From assembly GCF_017798165.1 (NCBI RefSeq), contig NZ_CP059068.1:3596001-3660000 (forward strand): a stretch of DNA of 64,000 bases, in the 5' to 3' direction. A model generated the notes under the pieces. It searched no databases. It worked only from the letters and a program-made list of their open reading frames with translations, and had not been told where the DNA came from. A program made the translations under genes and the position numbers. Numbering within the stretch: the stretch's first letter is position 1; every line of letters begins with the position of its first letter. Source of the DNA: Rhodoferax sp. AJA081-3 (GTDB lineage Bacteria; Pseudomonadota; Gammaproteobacteria; Burkholderiales; Burkholderiaceae_C). Of this stretch, positions 16,844 through 24,728 are shown piece by piece.

Positions 16844-18430
16844 ATGTTCGCTTCCGTTCCCCGCAATACCCGCCAGTTGCTGGCCCTGCTGTGTGTGCTG
16901 CATTTTGGCCTGGGCGCCGCGCTGGGCCTGTCGGTGGACGAGGCGCATTACGCGCTGTATGCGGCGCACCCCGACTGGAGTTATTTTGACCACCCGCCCC
17001 TGGTGGGCTGGGCGCAGTGGCCGCTGGTAGCGCTGGGCGCGCCCACCTGGGCGCTGCGGCTGGTGCCCGAATTGTTGTGGTTGGCTACGGCCCTGGTGGT
17101 TTACCAACTGGCTGAACGTTTGCAGTCACCCCCGGGAGTCTGGGCGGCAGAGCGTTCTTCGCAGGTAAAGGAGGAGCCCGCGCAGCGGGCGGGGGACACG
17201 GAGCAGAACGCTCTGCCGCCCAGACGCCTTCCTCCCCCCGGACAAGCCGGCGCATGGGCGGTGCTGGCCTTGGCGCTGGCACCCCTGCTGCACGTGCTGG
17301 GCATAGGCCTGCTGCCCGATACCTTGCTGGTGTTTTTCACCGCGTTGCTGGTGTGGGCCACGCTGGACCTGATGGACGCCACTGCGGTGTGCCGCCCAGT
17401 GCCGTGGTTGGTGATGGGTGTGCTGCTGGGCCTGGCGGGGTTGAGCAAATACACGGCCATCTTCGCCGCCCTTGCAGTTGCCGCTTGCCTGCTGCTGGCC
17501 CATGGCCCAGTGCTGCTGCGCAATGCCTGGGCCTGGCTGGCATTGGCCATTGCCGTGTTGCTGGTGATGCCCGTGGCCTACTGGAACCACGCCAACGGCT
17601 GGATATCGTTTACCTACCAGGCCAAACACGGTGCGGGTGGCGGCTGGCAGGCTGGGCATGTGCTGCGTTTTATGGTCGTGCAGTTGCTGGTGTATGGCCC
17701 ACTGCTGTTATGGGGCTGGGCTGGGTGGCGCCATGGCGTGGCCCGCTCCCGCCGCAGCCTGGGGTTGTTTTTTGTACTGCCCTTTGCAGTACTGGCCGTG
17801 TTGTCGGGTGGTGGCACCAGTCTGCCGCACTGGACGGCGCCGGCCTGGGTGGCCTTGGCACCATTTGCCGGGATTGGTCTGGCGCACGCCCAGCGCCAAC
17901 GCCGCCGTTGGGTCTTCCGATGCATGGTTGCGGCGCAGGCGCTGCTGTGCGCCGTGGTGTTGGGGCTGATGCTGACCGGTGGCCAACCCTTCATCACCAA
18001 CACCACGGGCCAGGGCAATAGCGCCCAGCCGTCCAATCCGTTTGCCGACGTACACGGCTGGGATGCTGCGGGCACCCGCGCCCGCACACTGGCGGAACAG
18101 CACGGCTTGCGCAGCGTGGCCGTACAAAACTGGACGCTGGCCAGCCGCCTGGGCTGGTATGCGCGGCCGCTGCCGGTCTTTGTACTGGAGGACCGTTTTG
18201 ACCAGTTTGACCTGTGGGCGGGTGATCTGCCCGCTGGCGCTGACACCTTGTTGTTGGACTGGTCGCAGCTGGGCTACGCCGTACCCTTGGGGCCCCTTGG
18301 TTTTGCCGAATGCACCTTGCTCGGTACCCAGAATGTGCAGCGCCTGGGCAAGCCGCTTGCCAGCTTTCGCTTCTACGCCTGCCGTAACTGGTCCGGCCAA
18401 CCACAACCCCGCTTGCTGGGTACACCGTGA
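16844..18430 (+). CDS. ArnT-like membrane glycosyltransferase with palindromic insert
   Basis: It is a polytopic membrane glycosyltransferase of the GT-C fold (ArnT/PMT-like), which uses a polyprenyl-phosphate sugar donor. The first periplasmic loop carries the catalytic acidic motif SVDEAHYALYAAHPDWSYFDHP in two overlapping parts (DEAHY and SYFDHPPLVGW). About ten hydrophobic segments follow. Residues about 98-127 are a charged, proline-rich stretch encoded by an 88-bp palindromic element that replaces what should be a short loop. The frame is open from a TTG at 16775, with ATGs at 16820 and 16844; none has a good ribosome site. It overlaps the PAP2 gene by one base (TGATG). A role in lipid A or polymer sugar modification is inferred. 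Confidence 0.8.
   Translation: MFASVPRNTRQLLALLCVLHFGLGAALGLSVDEAHYALYAAHPDWSYFDHPPLVGWAQWPLVALGAPTWALRLVPELLWLATALVVYQLAERLQSPPGVWAAERSSQVKEEPAQRAGDTEQNALPPRRLPPPGQAGAWAVLALALAPLLHVLGIGLLPDTLLVFFTALLVWATLDLMDATAVCRPVPWLVMGVLLGLAGLSKYTAIFAALAVAACLLLAHGPVLLRNAWAWLALAIAVLLVMPVAYWNHANGWISFTYQAKHGAGGGWQAGHVLRFMVVQLLVYGPLLLWGWAGWRHGVARSRRSLGLFFVLPFAVLAVLSGGGTSLPHWTAPAWVALAPFAGIGLAHAQRQRRRWVFRCMVAAQALLCAVVLGLMLTGGQPFITNTTGQGNSAQPSNPFADVHGWDAAGTRARTLAEQHGLRSVAVQNWTLASRLGWYARPLPVFVLEDRFDQFDLWAGDLPAGADTLLLDWSQLGYAVPLGPLGFAECTLLGTQNVQRLGKPLASFRFYACRNWSGQPQPRLLGTP
17138..17225. repeat. 88-bp palindromic element inserted in frame in a glycosyltransferase gene
   Basis: Bases 17138-17158 and 17205-17225 are perfect 21-base inverted repeats separated by 46 bases. 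The centre holds a second small hairpin (GCCCGC, 17176-17181, with GCGGGC, 17185-17190). The flanks add imperfect C/G-rich complementarity. The element is read through without a stop and gives the peptide WAAERSSQVKEEPAQRAG and following residues, very unlike the hydrophobic surroundings. Confidence 0.75.
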
Positions 18431-19233
18431 TGCACGTTTCACCCATCCCCCTACGCCTGTGGCTGCTCCCACCCCTGTTGTTCTTGCTGGCTGCGCCGCT
18501 GTGGTTGCACCACTTTGAGCCCGCAATGTTTGTCACCATCAATACGTTGTGTGCGCCGGTGGCCGCACCGCTCTGGGCAGGCTTGTCCATGTTGGGTAAC
18601 GCCTGGGGCGTGCTGGCGGTCACCTCGCCGCTGCTGGTGCGTGCGCCCCGGCTGATGTGGGCCTGGTTGTGCGCCGCACCCTTTGCCATCCTGTTTGCCC
18701 GCGTCGGCAAGGCGCTCATCGAGAGCCCGCGCCCCGCCGCCGTGGTGGACAACACCCAGATGCGGGTGGTGGGCGAACTGCTGCACAACGTGTCCATGCC
18801 CTCCGGCCACACGCTGACCGCGTTCACCGTGGCTTCGGCCATTTACTTCGCACTACCGCAACCGGGCAGGTCCAAACACCTGTGGCTGTTTGTGCTGGCC
18901 GCTGGCGCGGGGCTGTCGCGTATTGCTGTGGGTGCCCATTGGCCGGGTGATGTGGCCGTGGGCGCAAGCCTGGGCCTGCTGGCCGGCATGTTGGGCACCC
19001 GCCTGCTGGCCCGTATGGACCCCAAACACCTGCAACCCACCGCCTGGAGCCTGCGTGTGGTCGCCGGCCTGCTGGTTGCCACCCTGGTGGCGATGCTGGT
19101 TGAAACGCAGGACTTTGACGAAAACCGGCCCCTGCAGTACCTGCTGGCCGCGGTGGTGCTGGGGTCTTTGCTGGCATTTGCCAGGCAAAACTGGATGCTT
19201 ATCCAGGGTCGGGCCGCACCGCCCAAAGGTTGA
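18430..19233 (+). CDS. PAP2-family membrane phosphatase
   Basis: It is a phosphatidic-acid phosphatase type 2 / undecaprenyl-diphosphatase-like enzyme. The three family motifs are intact: KALIESPRP (about residues 96-104), MPSGHT (about 122-127) and SRIAVGAHWPGD (about 161-172). About six TM helices are predicted. The ATG at 18430 overlaps the glycosyltransferase stop, which suggests coupling. Together the pair may use and recycle a lipid-phosphate carrier; that is inference. The exact substrate is unknown. Confidence 0.87.
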   Translation: MHVSPIPLRLWLLPPLLFLLAAPLWLHHFEPAMFVTINTLCAPVAAPLWAGLSMLGNAWGVLAVTSPLLVRAPRLMWAWLCAAPFAILFARVGKALIESPRPAAVVDNTQMRVVGELLHNVSMPSGHTLTAFTVASAIYFALPQPGRSKHLWLFVLAAGAGLSRIAVGAHWPGDVAVGASLGLLAGMLGTRLLARMDPKHLQPTAWSLRVVAGLLVATLVAMLVETQDFDENRPLQYLLAAVVLGSLLAFARQNWMLIQGRAAPPKG

Positions 19234-19313
19234 AATTTCCGGACACGCGGACTTTGGCCGCGCGCCTTTTTGACTAAGATCGTCCAAACGCAATCGATGG
19301 AGGACAACAATAA

Positions 19314-19877
19314 ATGAACGCCAATGCTGTCAAGCTGGTGCAGGAATCCTGGTCACAGATCGAAAAGGCTGGCCCTGCCGCCGCTGCGCTGTTCCATTGC
19401 AATCTGTTGAACAGCCGCCCCTGGCTGGTCGCCCCCTACAGCGGTTACGTGGATGAGCGCGACGACATGGTCATGCGCACCTTTGGCCGCGCCGTCAAAG
19501 GCATGCACACGCTGGATACCCACGCCCCACTGCTGCTGCAGATTGGCCGCGTCAACGCCGCCTGCGGCGTGCAGTCCCACCACTACCCCTATTTTGAAGT
19601 TGCGCTGATCCAGACGCTGGGTCAAATCCTGGGTGACACACTGACCGAGCCGCTCAAGCAGGCCTGGATTGCTGTTTTCGGCACCATGACCCGCTTGATG
19701 CTGGCCGGCGCCAACGGCGATTTTTGCGTCGCCATCCGCCAACAGGCGTCCGAGCGCCGCCGCCAGCGCAGGCGTGCCGCGCACGACATGGGTGGCAACC
19801 GCGGTTACCACCGCCGCGGTGGGCCCGAGAGCAATCGGCGCCTGCACCGCAGCGCGGTTCTGCAGCCCAGTCTGTAG
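19314..19877 (+). CDS. Globin-family protein with arginine-rich tail
   Basis: Residues about 1-135 are a single-domain globin similar to the haem domain of flavohaemoglobins: VKLVQESWSQIE at the start, GRVNAACGVQSHHYPYFE with the likely proximal His, and LKQAWIAVFGTMTRLM at the end. The tail (about 140-187) is extremely basic, for example SERRRQRRRAAHD, and unlike any globin. It may be a real extension or the result of a frameshift near codon 140. A GGAGG sits 9-13 bases upstream of the ATG. No reductase domain is attached. Role: haem-based O2 or NO binding. Confidence 0.75.
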   Translation: MNANAVKLVQESWSQIEKAGPAAAALFHCNLLNSRPWLVAPYSGYVDERDDMVMRTFGRAVKGMHTLDTHAPLLLQIGRVNAACGVQSHHYPYFEVALIQTLGQILGDTLTEPLKQAWIAVFGTMTRLMLAGANGDFCVAIRQQASERRRQRRRAAHDMGGNRGYHRRGGPESNRRLHRSAVLQPSL

Positions 19878-19891
19878 AGTATTTGTTGGCC

Positions 19892-19946
19892 AAATTGGCC
19901 TCTAGCCCCCGAGAAATATGCTTGAATTGCTATCTAATACATAGCA
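19892..19946 (+). repeat. Interspersed repeat, copy 2
   Basis: This 55-bp stretch begins AAATTGGCCTCTAGCCCCCG and ends with a TGCTAT...ATAGCA hairpin. It shares its first 20 bases with the copy at 50076. It fills part of the 213-base gap between the globin and lysE genes; the rest of the gap shows no gene. Confidence 0.85.
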
Positions 19947-20090
19947 TCTCGATGCCCTGGCCTGCCACCCAGGTCGCGCCACTGTAGGGCTGCTCCCACT
20001 GATACAGCGCAAGTGTGCGGACCCTGGTCTGTGCCTTGGCGGCGCTGGTGCTGCGTCCTACAGTCAAGGCTCTGACTTTGGAGCCTGACC

Positions 20091-20678
20091 ATGTGGACTG
20101 AATTACTGCCCTTGATGACCTATTGTTTTGTGATGTCCAGCACGCCGGGGCCCAACAATGTGATGTTGGCCACCTCGGGCGCCCTGTTTGGCTACCGCCG
20201 CGCGCTGCCCCAGATCTTCGGCACCAACAGCGGCGTAGCAGTACAGACCTTTGTCACCTGCCTGGGGCTGGGCAGCCTGTTTGTCGCCTTTCCAGTGCTG
20301 CACCAGATCCTGCGCGTGACCGGTGCCTTGTACCTGGTGTTTCTGGCCTGGAAGCTCAGTGCCAGCGCGCTGGGTGAGGCGCGTGAAACCAAACCGTTGA
20401 CATTCCTCCAGGCCGCAATGTTCCAGGCGGTGAATCCCAAGAGCTGGGTCAAGTCCATCACCTTGGCATCGGTCTTTATGCCAGTAGGCCTGAGCACGCC
20501 GGTGGGTGCACTGCTGGTGGCTACCGTCGGGCTGGTCATAGGTTTCCCCACGGCGTCCATGTGGGCCCTGTTTGGCGTGGCGATTCGCCGCTTGCTGACC
20601 GATCCAGTCAAACGACGCATCTTCAACCTCAGCATGGGTGCCATGCTGGTGGTGCTGGCGGTGAGTTTTCTGCTGTAA
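20091..20678 (+). CDS. LysE/RhtB-family amino-acid exporter
   Basis: The 195-residue inner-membrane protein has about six hydrophobic segments. The family signature is SSTPGPNNVMLATSGALFGYRRALPQ (in part, STPGPNN at residues 17-23), with VNPKSWVKSI (about 115-124). Members export amino acids or small metabolites. A MocR regulator begins 9 bases downstream on the same strand. The pair may form a substrate-responsive export unit, the regulator sensing an amino acid or PLP adduct. Confidence 0.87.
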   Translation: MWTELLPLMTYCFVMSSTPGPNNVMLATSGALFGYRRALPQIFGTNSGVAVQTFVTCLGLGSLFVAFPVLHQILRVTGALYLVFLAWKLSASALGEARETKPLTFLQAAMFQAVNPKSWVKSITLASVFMPVGLSTPVGALLVATVGLVIGFPTASMWALFGVAIRRLLTDPVKRRIFNLSMGAMLVVLAVSFLL

Positions 20679-20687
20679 CCTTCCCCT

Positions 20688-22151
20688 GTGTTTTCCCTAG
20701 ACCGCAACGCCCCCACCGCGCTGGCCGACCAGATCGAGCTGCGCCTGCGCGAGCTGATCGCGGGTGGTCAGTTGCCCAGCGCGGCACGGCTGCCGTCGAT
20801 CCGTCAGTTGGCCGCACAACTGTCGGTCAGTCCCAATACGGTGGTCACCGCCTATGACCGGCTGATGGCGTTGGGCCTGATCGAATCCCGCGGCACGGCG
20901 GGCTACTTTGTCTGTGAGACGCGGCGCTCCGCGCTGCCCGATGCCGCGGCGCTGGAGGCAGGCGAGGAGCAAGAAGGTGTGTGGCTGGCCCAGCAGGCCA
21001 ACGACCAGCGCGCCGGTGTGCTGCTGGCCAGCAGCGGTGCATTGCCTCCGGCTTGGCTGGAAGACGCGGTGCCCGCCGCCGTGGTACAGCGTGGCCTGGC
21101 CCGCGCCACGGCTGGCATGGCCTCGCGCTGCCCGCCCCAGGGCCTGCCGGAATTGCGCGAGCGTATTGCCATGGTGATACGTGGCCTGGGCATCGCCGTG
21201 GATGCCGGGCGCATATTGACCACCTACGGCGGCACGCACGCCATCGACCTGATCTGCCGCGCCTTCTTGCAGCCCGGTGACACGGTGCTGGTGGAGGACC
21301 CGGGTTACTTTTTGATGTTCGACCGGCTGCGCAAGGACGGGGTGCGCATCGTCTCCGTCGCACGCCGCCCGGACGGACTGGACCTGCAGCAACTGGAGGC
21401 CGCCTGCCGCGAGCACCGCCCGCGCCTGCTCTTCATCCAGACCGTGTTACACAACCCCACCGGCTGGAGCAGCACGGCGGCCAATTTGCACAAGGTGCTG
21501 GTGCTGGCCCAGCAATACGGGTTTTTGATTGCCGAAGACGACGTGCACGGCCACTTCCACCCCGGCCATGCGACCCGGTTGGCCAGTCTGTCGGGGCTGG
21601 ACCGTGTCATTTATTACTCCAGCTTCTGCAAGGCGCTGAGCCCTGCTTTGCGTATTGGTTATATGGCGGCGGACCACACGCTGCTGAAGGCGCTGATGCG
21701 GGAGAAGATTTATTCGGTGCTGACGACCCCGGCGCTGAACGAAAACGTGATGCTGGAGATTCTGGCGGCCGGGCGCTGGCGCAAACACCTGGACCGCTTG
21801 AACACCAAGCTGCTGGCCGCCCGCCAGGTCAGCGCGCGCCTGCTGACCAGCGCCGGCCTGGTGCTGGACCATCCGGGCGAAGGGGGATTGTTCCTGTGGG
21901 CCTCTGTGCCCGAAGATGTAGACCTGAACCTGCTGGTGCAAGACGCCTACCGCAACAAGATCCTGCTGGTGCGCGGCGCCACTTTCAGTGCCGACAACCC
22001 TACGGATGCCCACATCCGCTTCAACGTGGCCTTCAGCCAGCAGCCCCGCCTGGCGGACTACCTGCGTGAGCGCCTGCAGTCACTGGCAGGTGCACGCGCG
22101 GCCCTGGCGCGGGTCAGCGCGGTGGGGTTGGACCGCAAACTCCCGAGTTAG
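20688..22151 (+). CDS. MocR/PdxR-type transcriptional regulator (GntR HTH plus aminotransferase)
   Basis: An N-terminal GntR winged helix (about residues 10-75, RLPSIRQLAAQLSVSPNTV) is fused to a class I aminotransferase-fold domain (about 110-470). The PLP lysine is in SSFCKALSPALRIGY, and NPTGWS and EDDVHGHF are present. The start is GTG at 20688 with no strong ribosome site. The 487 residues match MocR length. It is probably controlled by a ligand that forms an adduct with PLP and may govern the preceding lysE-type gene. Confidence 0.9.
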   Translation: MFSLDRNAPTALADQIELRLRELIAGGQLPSAARLPSIRQLAAQLSVSPNTVVTAYDRLMALGLIESRGTAGYFVCETRRSALPDAAALEAGEEQEGVWLAQQANDQRAGVLLASSGALPPAWLEDAVPAAVVQRGLARATAGMASRCPPQGLPELRERIAMVIRGLGIAVDAGRILTTYGGTHAIDLICRAFLQPGDTVLVEDPGYFLMFDRLRKDGVRIVSVARRPDGLDLQQLEAACREHRPRLLFIQTVLHNPTGWSSTAANLHKVLVLAQQYGFLIAEDDVHGHFHPGHATRLASLSGLDRVIYYSSFCKALSPALRIGYMAADHTLLKALMREKIYSVLTTPALNENVMLEILAAGRWRKHLDRLNTKLLAARQVSARLLTSAGLVLDHPGEGGLFLWASVPEDVDLNLLVQDAYRNKILLVRGATFSADNPTDAHIRFNVAFSQQPRLADYLRERLQSLAGARAALARVSAVGLDRKLPS

Positions 22152-22153
22152 GC

Positions 22154-22432
22154 TCAGTTCAGGCGCGGTCCCTGGGTCTTGAGCTCTTCCATCACCGGGT
22201 CGGGCTCGCCGCCGTCGGCGATATGGGTTTTGTACCAGACCGTCAGAATGGTGGTCACCACCGGTCCCGGGTTTTGCAGCACCTTCTGGAAATCCAGACC
22301 GTTGATGCTGCAGACCTTTTTGACCAGGTCCATATCCAGGTCAATGGCGTCGTCTTCACAACGGCGCAGCTTCAGATCGGCAAAAGAATAGCCTTCAGGC
22401 AGTTTGAGGGTCAAAAGGGAGTCGGTTGGCAT
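22154..22432 (-). CDS. Hypothetical protein, 92 residues
   Basis: This small acidic protein has no family that I recognise. It carries two Cys (CEDD near residue 24 and KVCSING near 41), a stretch DLDMDLVKKV, and no signal peptide or membrane helix. It converges with the MocR gene, 2 bases apart. Coding potential is supported by the codon pattern and the absence of a competing frame, not by homology. Confidence 0.55.
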   Translation of the reverse strand: MPTDSLLTLKLPEGYSFADLKLRRCEDDAIDLDMDLVKKVCSINGLDFQKVLQNPGPVVTTILTVWYKTHIADGGEPDPVMEELKTQGPRLN

Positions 22433-22464
22433 GCCACTATTGTCGCCAACTCTGGATCACCACC

Positions 22465-22493
22465 CAAAGAAAAAGCGGGCCAATGGCCCGCTT
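22465..22493 (-). terminator. Intrinsic terminator for the small secreted-protein gene
   Basis: On the minus strand, AAGCGGGCC, loop ATT, GGCCCGCTT is followed by TTTCTTT. The perfect 9-bp stem lies at 22473-22493 and the T-rich tail at 22465-22472. It lies downstream of the stop at 22522 of the minus-strand gene. Confidence 0.85.
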
Positions 22494-22521
22494 CGGATTT
22501 TCCGGTGAAGAAGGCTCTTGC

Positions 22522-22719
22522 TTACTTCTTGGGCTCTTCCATCATCTTCTTGCAGTCTGCTTTCATCTTGTCGTCTGCTTTGGCGTCCATTTTCTTGCAG
22601 GCGGCCATCTTTTCTGCCTTTTCCTTGTCGCTCATGGCACCACCATGGGCTGCGGCGAACGAACCAACGGATGCGCATGCAAATGCCACAGCCACTAACG
22701 AAGAAAGTAACTTGTTCAT
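22522..22719 (-). CDS. Small secreted Lys/Met/Cys-containing protein
   Basis: The ATG at 22719 has a well placed GGAG and gives 65 residues; the longer open frame to 22836 is not needed. Residues 1-22 are a signal peptide (MNKLLSSLVAVAFACASVG). The mature part is rich in Lys, Met, Asp and Ala with two similar CKKM units (AACKKMDAKAD, ADCKKMMEE). It is likely periplasmic and could bind metal; no known family was identified. A good terminator follows. Confidence 0.72.
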   Translation of the reverse strand: MNKLLSSLVAVAFACASVGSFAAAHGGAMSDKEKAEKMAACKKMDAKADDKMKADCKKMMEEPKK

Positions 22720-22838
22720 GGGTTGTCTCCAGGGAGTTGAAACGATTGACTGACAGTAGACCTCACGCGAACCGCAAGGTGACCCCTTAACGACGGGGCG
22801 GTTGAATTGGTTGACCGCCCTATTCGCACTATTCACGA

Positions 22839-23036
22839 TTAATACCGACCACCCCGCCGGGAGTCTCGGCCATGTCCGTGAGAATCATGGTGGTGGCCTG
22901 ACGAACGGTCTGCATGTCCACCGCCGTGGCCGCCCCGGTGGTGTCCCCAACCCAGCGGCCGCACGACACAGCCGCTCAAACCTGCAACCATCGCCAATAA
23001 AACGGCAATGGCAATATATCGACTTGAAATACGCAC
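22839..23036 (-). CDS. Small His/Gly-rich lipoprotein
   Basis: A GTG at 23036 preceded by AAGGAG gives a 65-residue protein. The signal peptide ends with the lipobox LSGC. The mature chain is mostly His, Gly, Arg, Asp and Ser (GWGHHRGGHGGGH, SSGHHHDSHGHG), which suggests metal binding at the outer membrane. It is preceded on the same strand by an 80-residue gene. No family name can be assigned. Confidence 0.65.
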   Translation of the reverse strand: MRISSRYIAIAVLLAMVAGLSGCVVRPLGWGHHRGGHGGGHADRSSGHHHDSHGHGRDSRRGGRY

Positions 23037-23145
23037 AACGTGCTCCTTGGTGGCGTAAGTGCCACCTCCCAGCAACGGCTGGAGTTGAGCAGCGTTGACC
23101 CCGGCACAGCCCTCACTATGTAAAGGCGTGCAAAGATGGCCGGGC

Positions 23146-23388
23146 CTAATGCCTGACCAGTTCCCGCTCGATCAGCGTTCGTGCATGTTCGTACGCGGCC
23201 AGCACAGCCTTCTCTTCACTGGCGTAGTCGTTGGGCACACGCTGCGTTGCAGCATCCGTCGACGCCAGCGCCGCAGCACCTTGTCCGCGCGCATAACTTA
23301 CCCAGCACATCCAGCGCCCCGTGGCCTCTTTTTTGGTTGCGATAGACGCGCAAAACCCTTCGTGGTCGAGTAACGGATAACCAGCCAT
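23146..23388 (-). CDS. Hypothetical protein, 80 residues
   Basis: The ATG at 23388 has AAGGAG 7 bases upstream, which selects it over the long open frame reaching 24189. The sequence MAGYPLLDHEGFCASIA, then GRWMCWVSYARGQG, ends in a helix AAYEHARTLIERELVRH. No signal peptide or known domain is seen. It is probably a small cytoplasmic protein. Confidence 0.55.
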   Translation of the reverse strand: MAGYPLLDHEGFCASIATKKEATGRWMCWVSYARGQGAAALASTDAATQRVPNDYASEEKAVLAAYEHARTLIERELVRH

Positions 23389-23474
23389 AGACCGCTCCTT
23401 TTGCTGCAGAGTGAGTGTGCAACTGTAGGCACAGGTAGGGCGGATTGCAAATTGGACCTGCAGGGCAGGCGTTG

Positions 23475-24338
23475 TCAGTCTGTCGTGTGCCGCGCCAGCC
23501 GCAAGGCCAAGGTACTTAGCGCCTCGTAGGCGGCGCCGGTTGGACCATCCCATGCCGCCACAGCCGCTTGCTGGCGCTGTATGGCAGCCGTGTCGCCGCG
23601 CGCCGCCGGGCCAGTGAGGGCTGCTTGCGGCCCCAGCGTGGTTATGTTGGCAACTGCATTGCGCAACAGCGATGCCCGCAGCGCGGGTATCAAATGGGCG
23701 GGCATGCCGGTGGATTGCCACAGCTCTTCGGCCGTGGCCTGCAGCACCGGCAAGAAGTTGGTCGCAAACACGGCGGCTGCGTGGTACAGCAGTTTGTCGC
23801 CGCTGGCGACCGCAAAACATTGGGCGCCAATGGCGGTGAAGGCAGGGCGCAGGCGGTCGCATGCGGTGGCATCCCCCTCCAACGCGCACGGGGTACCGGG
23901 AAACTGTTGTATGGCGCCAGGTACCGATGAAAAACTCAAAATGCAGTGTGCGCTGGCGACCTGCCAACCCAGTGCGGCCAGGGGCGCCAGGGTGCTTGCA
24001 CCTTGTGCACCACTGCAGTGGAAGACGATGGGCGACCTGCCCTCCGCAACTTTGCGGTCTGCGCGCACAGCCGCCAGGGCCTGGGCACAGGCCGTCAGTT
24101 GTGCATCGGGCACGGCCAGCATCCAGACATCGGCATCGCGCATGGCCTGTATCTGTGCCACGGCCTGCCCCGCGCCGATCACACGGCATGCAGCCTGCGC
24201 ACTGGCCAGCGAGGTCGTCAGAACGTCTTGTATTGCAAAACTACTGCCCTGCGCCAGCCACAGGCTGGCTAGCGTCTGTGCTACCCGGCCGGCACCGACC
24301 AGGTTCAAGGTGGGTAGCGTGTTGTTGTCGTGTGGCAC
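23475..24338 (-). CDS. Rossmann-fold oxidoreductase-like protein, DUF2520 family
   Basis: The N-terminal Rossmann-like domain has LNLVGAGRVAQTLA (about residues 11-24) with a GAGxxA-type nucleotide motif, and HCSGAQGASTLAPL near 108. The C-terminal helical DUF2520 domain (about 145-280) includes AAAVFATNFLPVL. The 287-residue length and layout fit the group distantly related to pyrroline-5-carboxylate and ketopantoate reductases. The substrate is unknown. It is 15 bases after queD on the same strand, probably by operon drift. Confidence 0.8.
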   Translation of the reverse strand: MPHDNNTLPTLNLVGAGRVAQTLASLWLAQGSSFAIQDVLTTSLASAQAACRVIGAGQAVAQIQAMRDADVWMLAVPDAQLTACAQALAAVRADRKVAEGRSPIVFHCSGAQGASTLAPLAALGWQVASAHCILSFSSVPGAIQQFPGTPCALEGDATACDRLRPAFTAIGAQCFAVASGDKLLYHAAAVFATNFLPVLQATAEELWQSTGMPAHLIPALRASLLRNAVANITTLGPQAALTGPAARGDTAAIQRQQAAVAAWDGPTGAAYEALSTLALRLARHTTD

Positions 24339-24353
24339 GGGGCTGGGTGGTGC

Positions 24354-24728
24354 TTAACGCAGTGTGCAGCTGTCGCCCACGCCGTCGCGCCAAATACGCA
24401 CCTGCACCAGGCCCGGAAGGGCCGTGGCAATGGCGCGCCAGATGAAGACTGCCAGATTCTCCAGCGTGGCGGGGCCCAGGCCTTCGACCTCGTCCAGCAG
24501 GTGGTGGTCCAACTGGGGGCGTAGTTGGTCGATGGAGGCCCGCACCAGGCCCAGGTCCATCACCATGCCGGTGGTTGGGTCGATATCGCCTGCGATGCTG
24601 ATCTCCACATGGTAGGTGTGGCCGTGGATGCGCCGGCTGCCCTCGGCTTCGATCTCGCGGCGCAAGGTGTGCGCGGCGTCGAAGAAAAACTTCTGGCTGA
24701 TCTCGCAGCGCTTGTGGGGGTAGCTCAT
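24354..24728 (-). CDS. queD: 6-carboxytetrahydropterin synthase family protein (QueD-like)
   Basis: It belongs to the 6-pyruvoyl-tetrahydropterin synthase superfamily; QueD makes 6-carboxytetrahydropterin from dihydroneopterin triphosphate in the 7-deazaguanine (queuosine) pathway. Zinc ligands are seen as DAAH (His20) and RIHGHTY (His35, His37). The usual catalytic Cys four residues before HGH is Ser31 here; Cys8 is the only nearby Cys. The start overlaps the queE stop by 4 bases (ATGA), which strongly supports a queuosine role. Length is 124 residues. Confidence 0.85.
   Translation of the reverse strand: MSYPHKRCEISQKFFFDAAHTLRREIEAEGSRRIHGHTYHVEISIAGDIDPTTGMVMDLGLVRASIDQLRPQLDHHLLDEVEGLGPATLENLAVFIWRAIATALPGLVQVRIWRDGVGDSCTLR

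Noticed and set aside
19314..19877. Calling the globin a pseudogene because of its tail
   Set aside because: The globin core is complete and has a good ribosome-binding site. The odd tail alone does not prove a frameshift.
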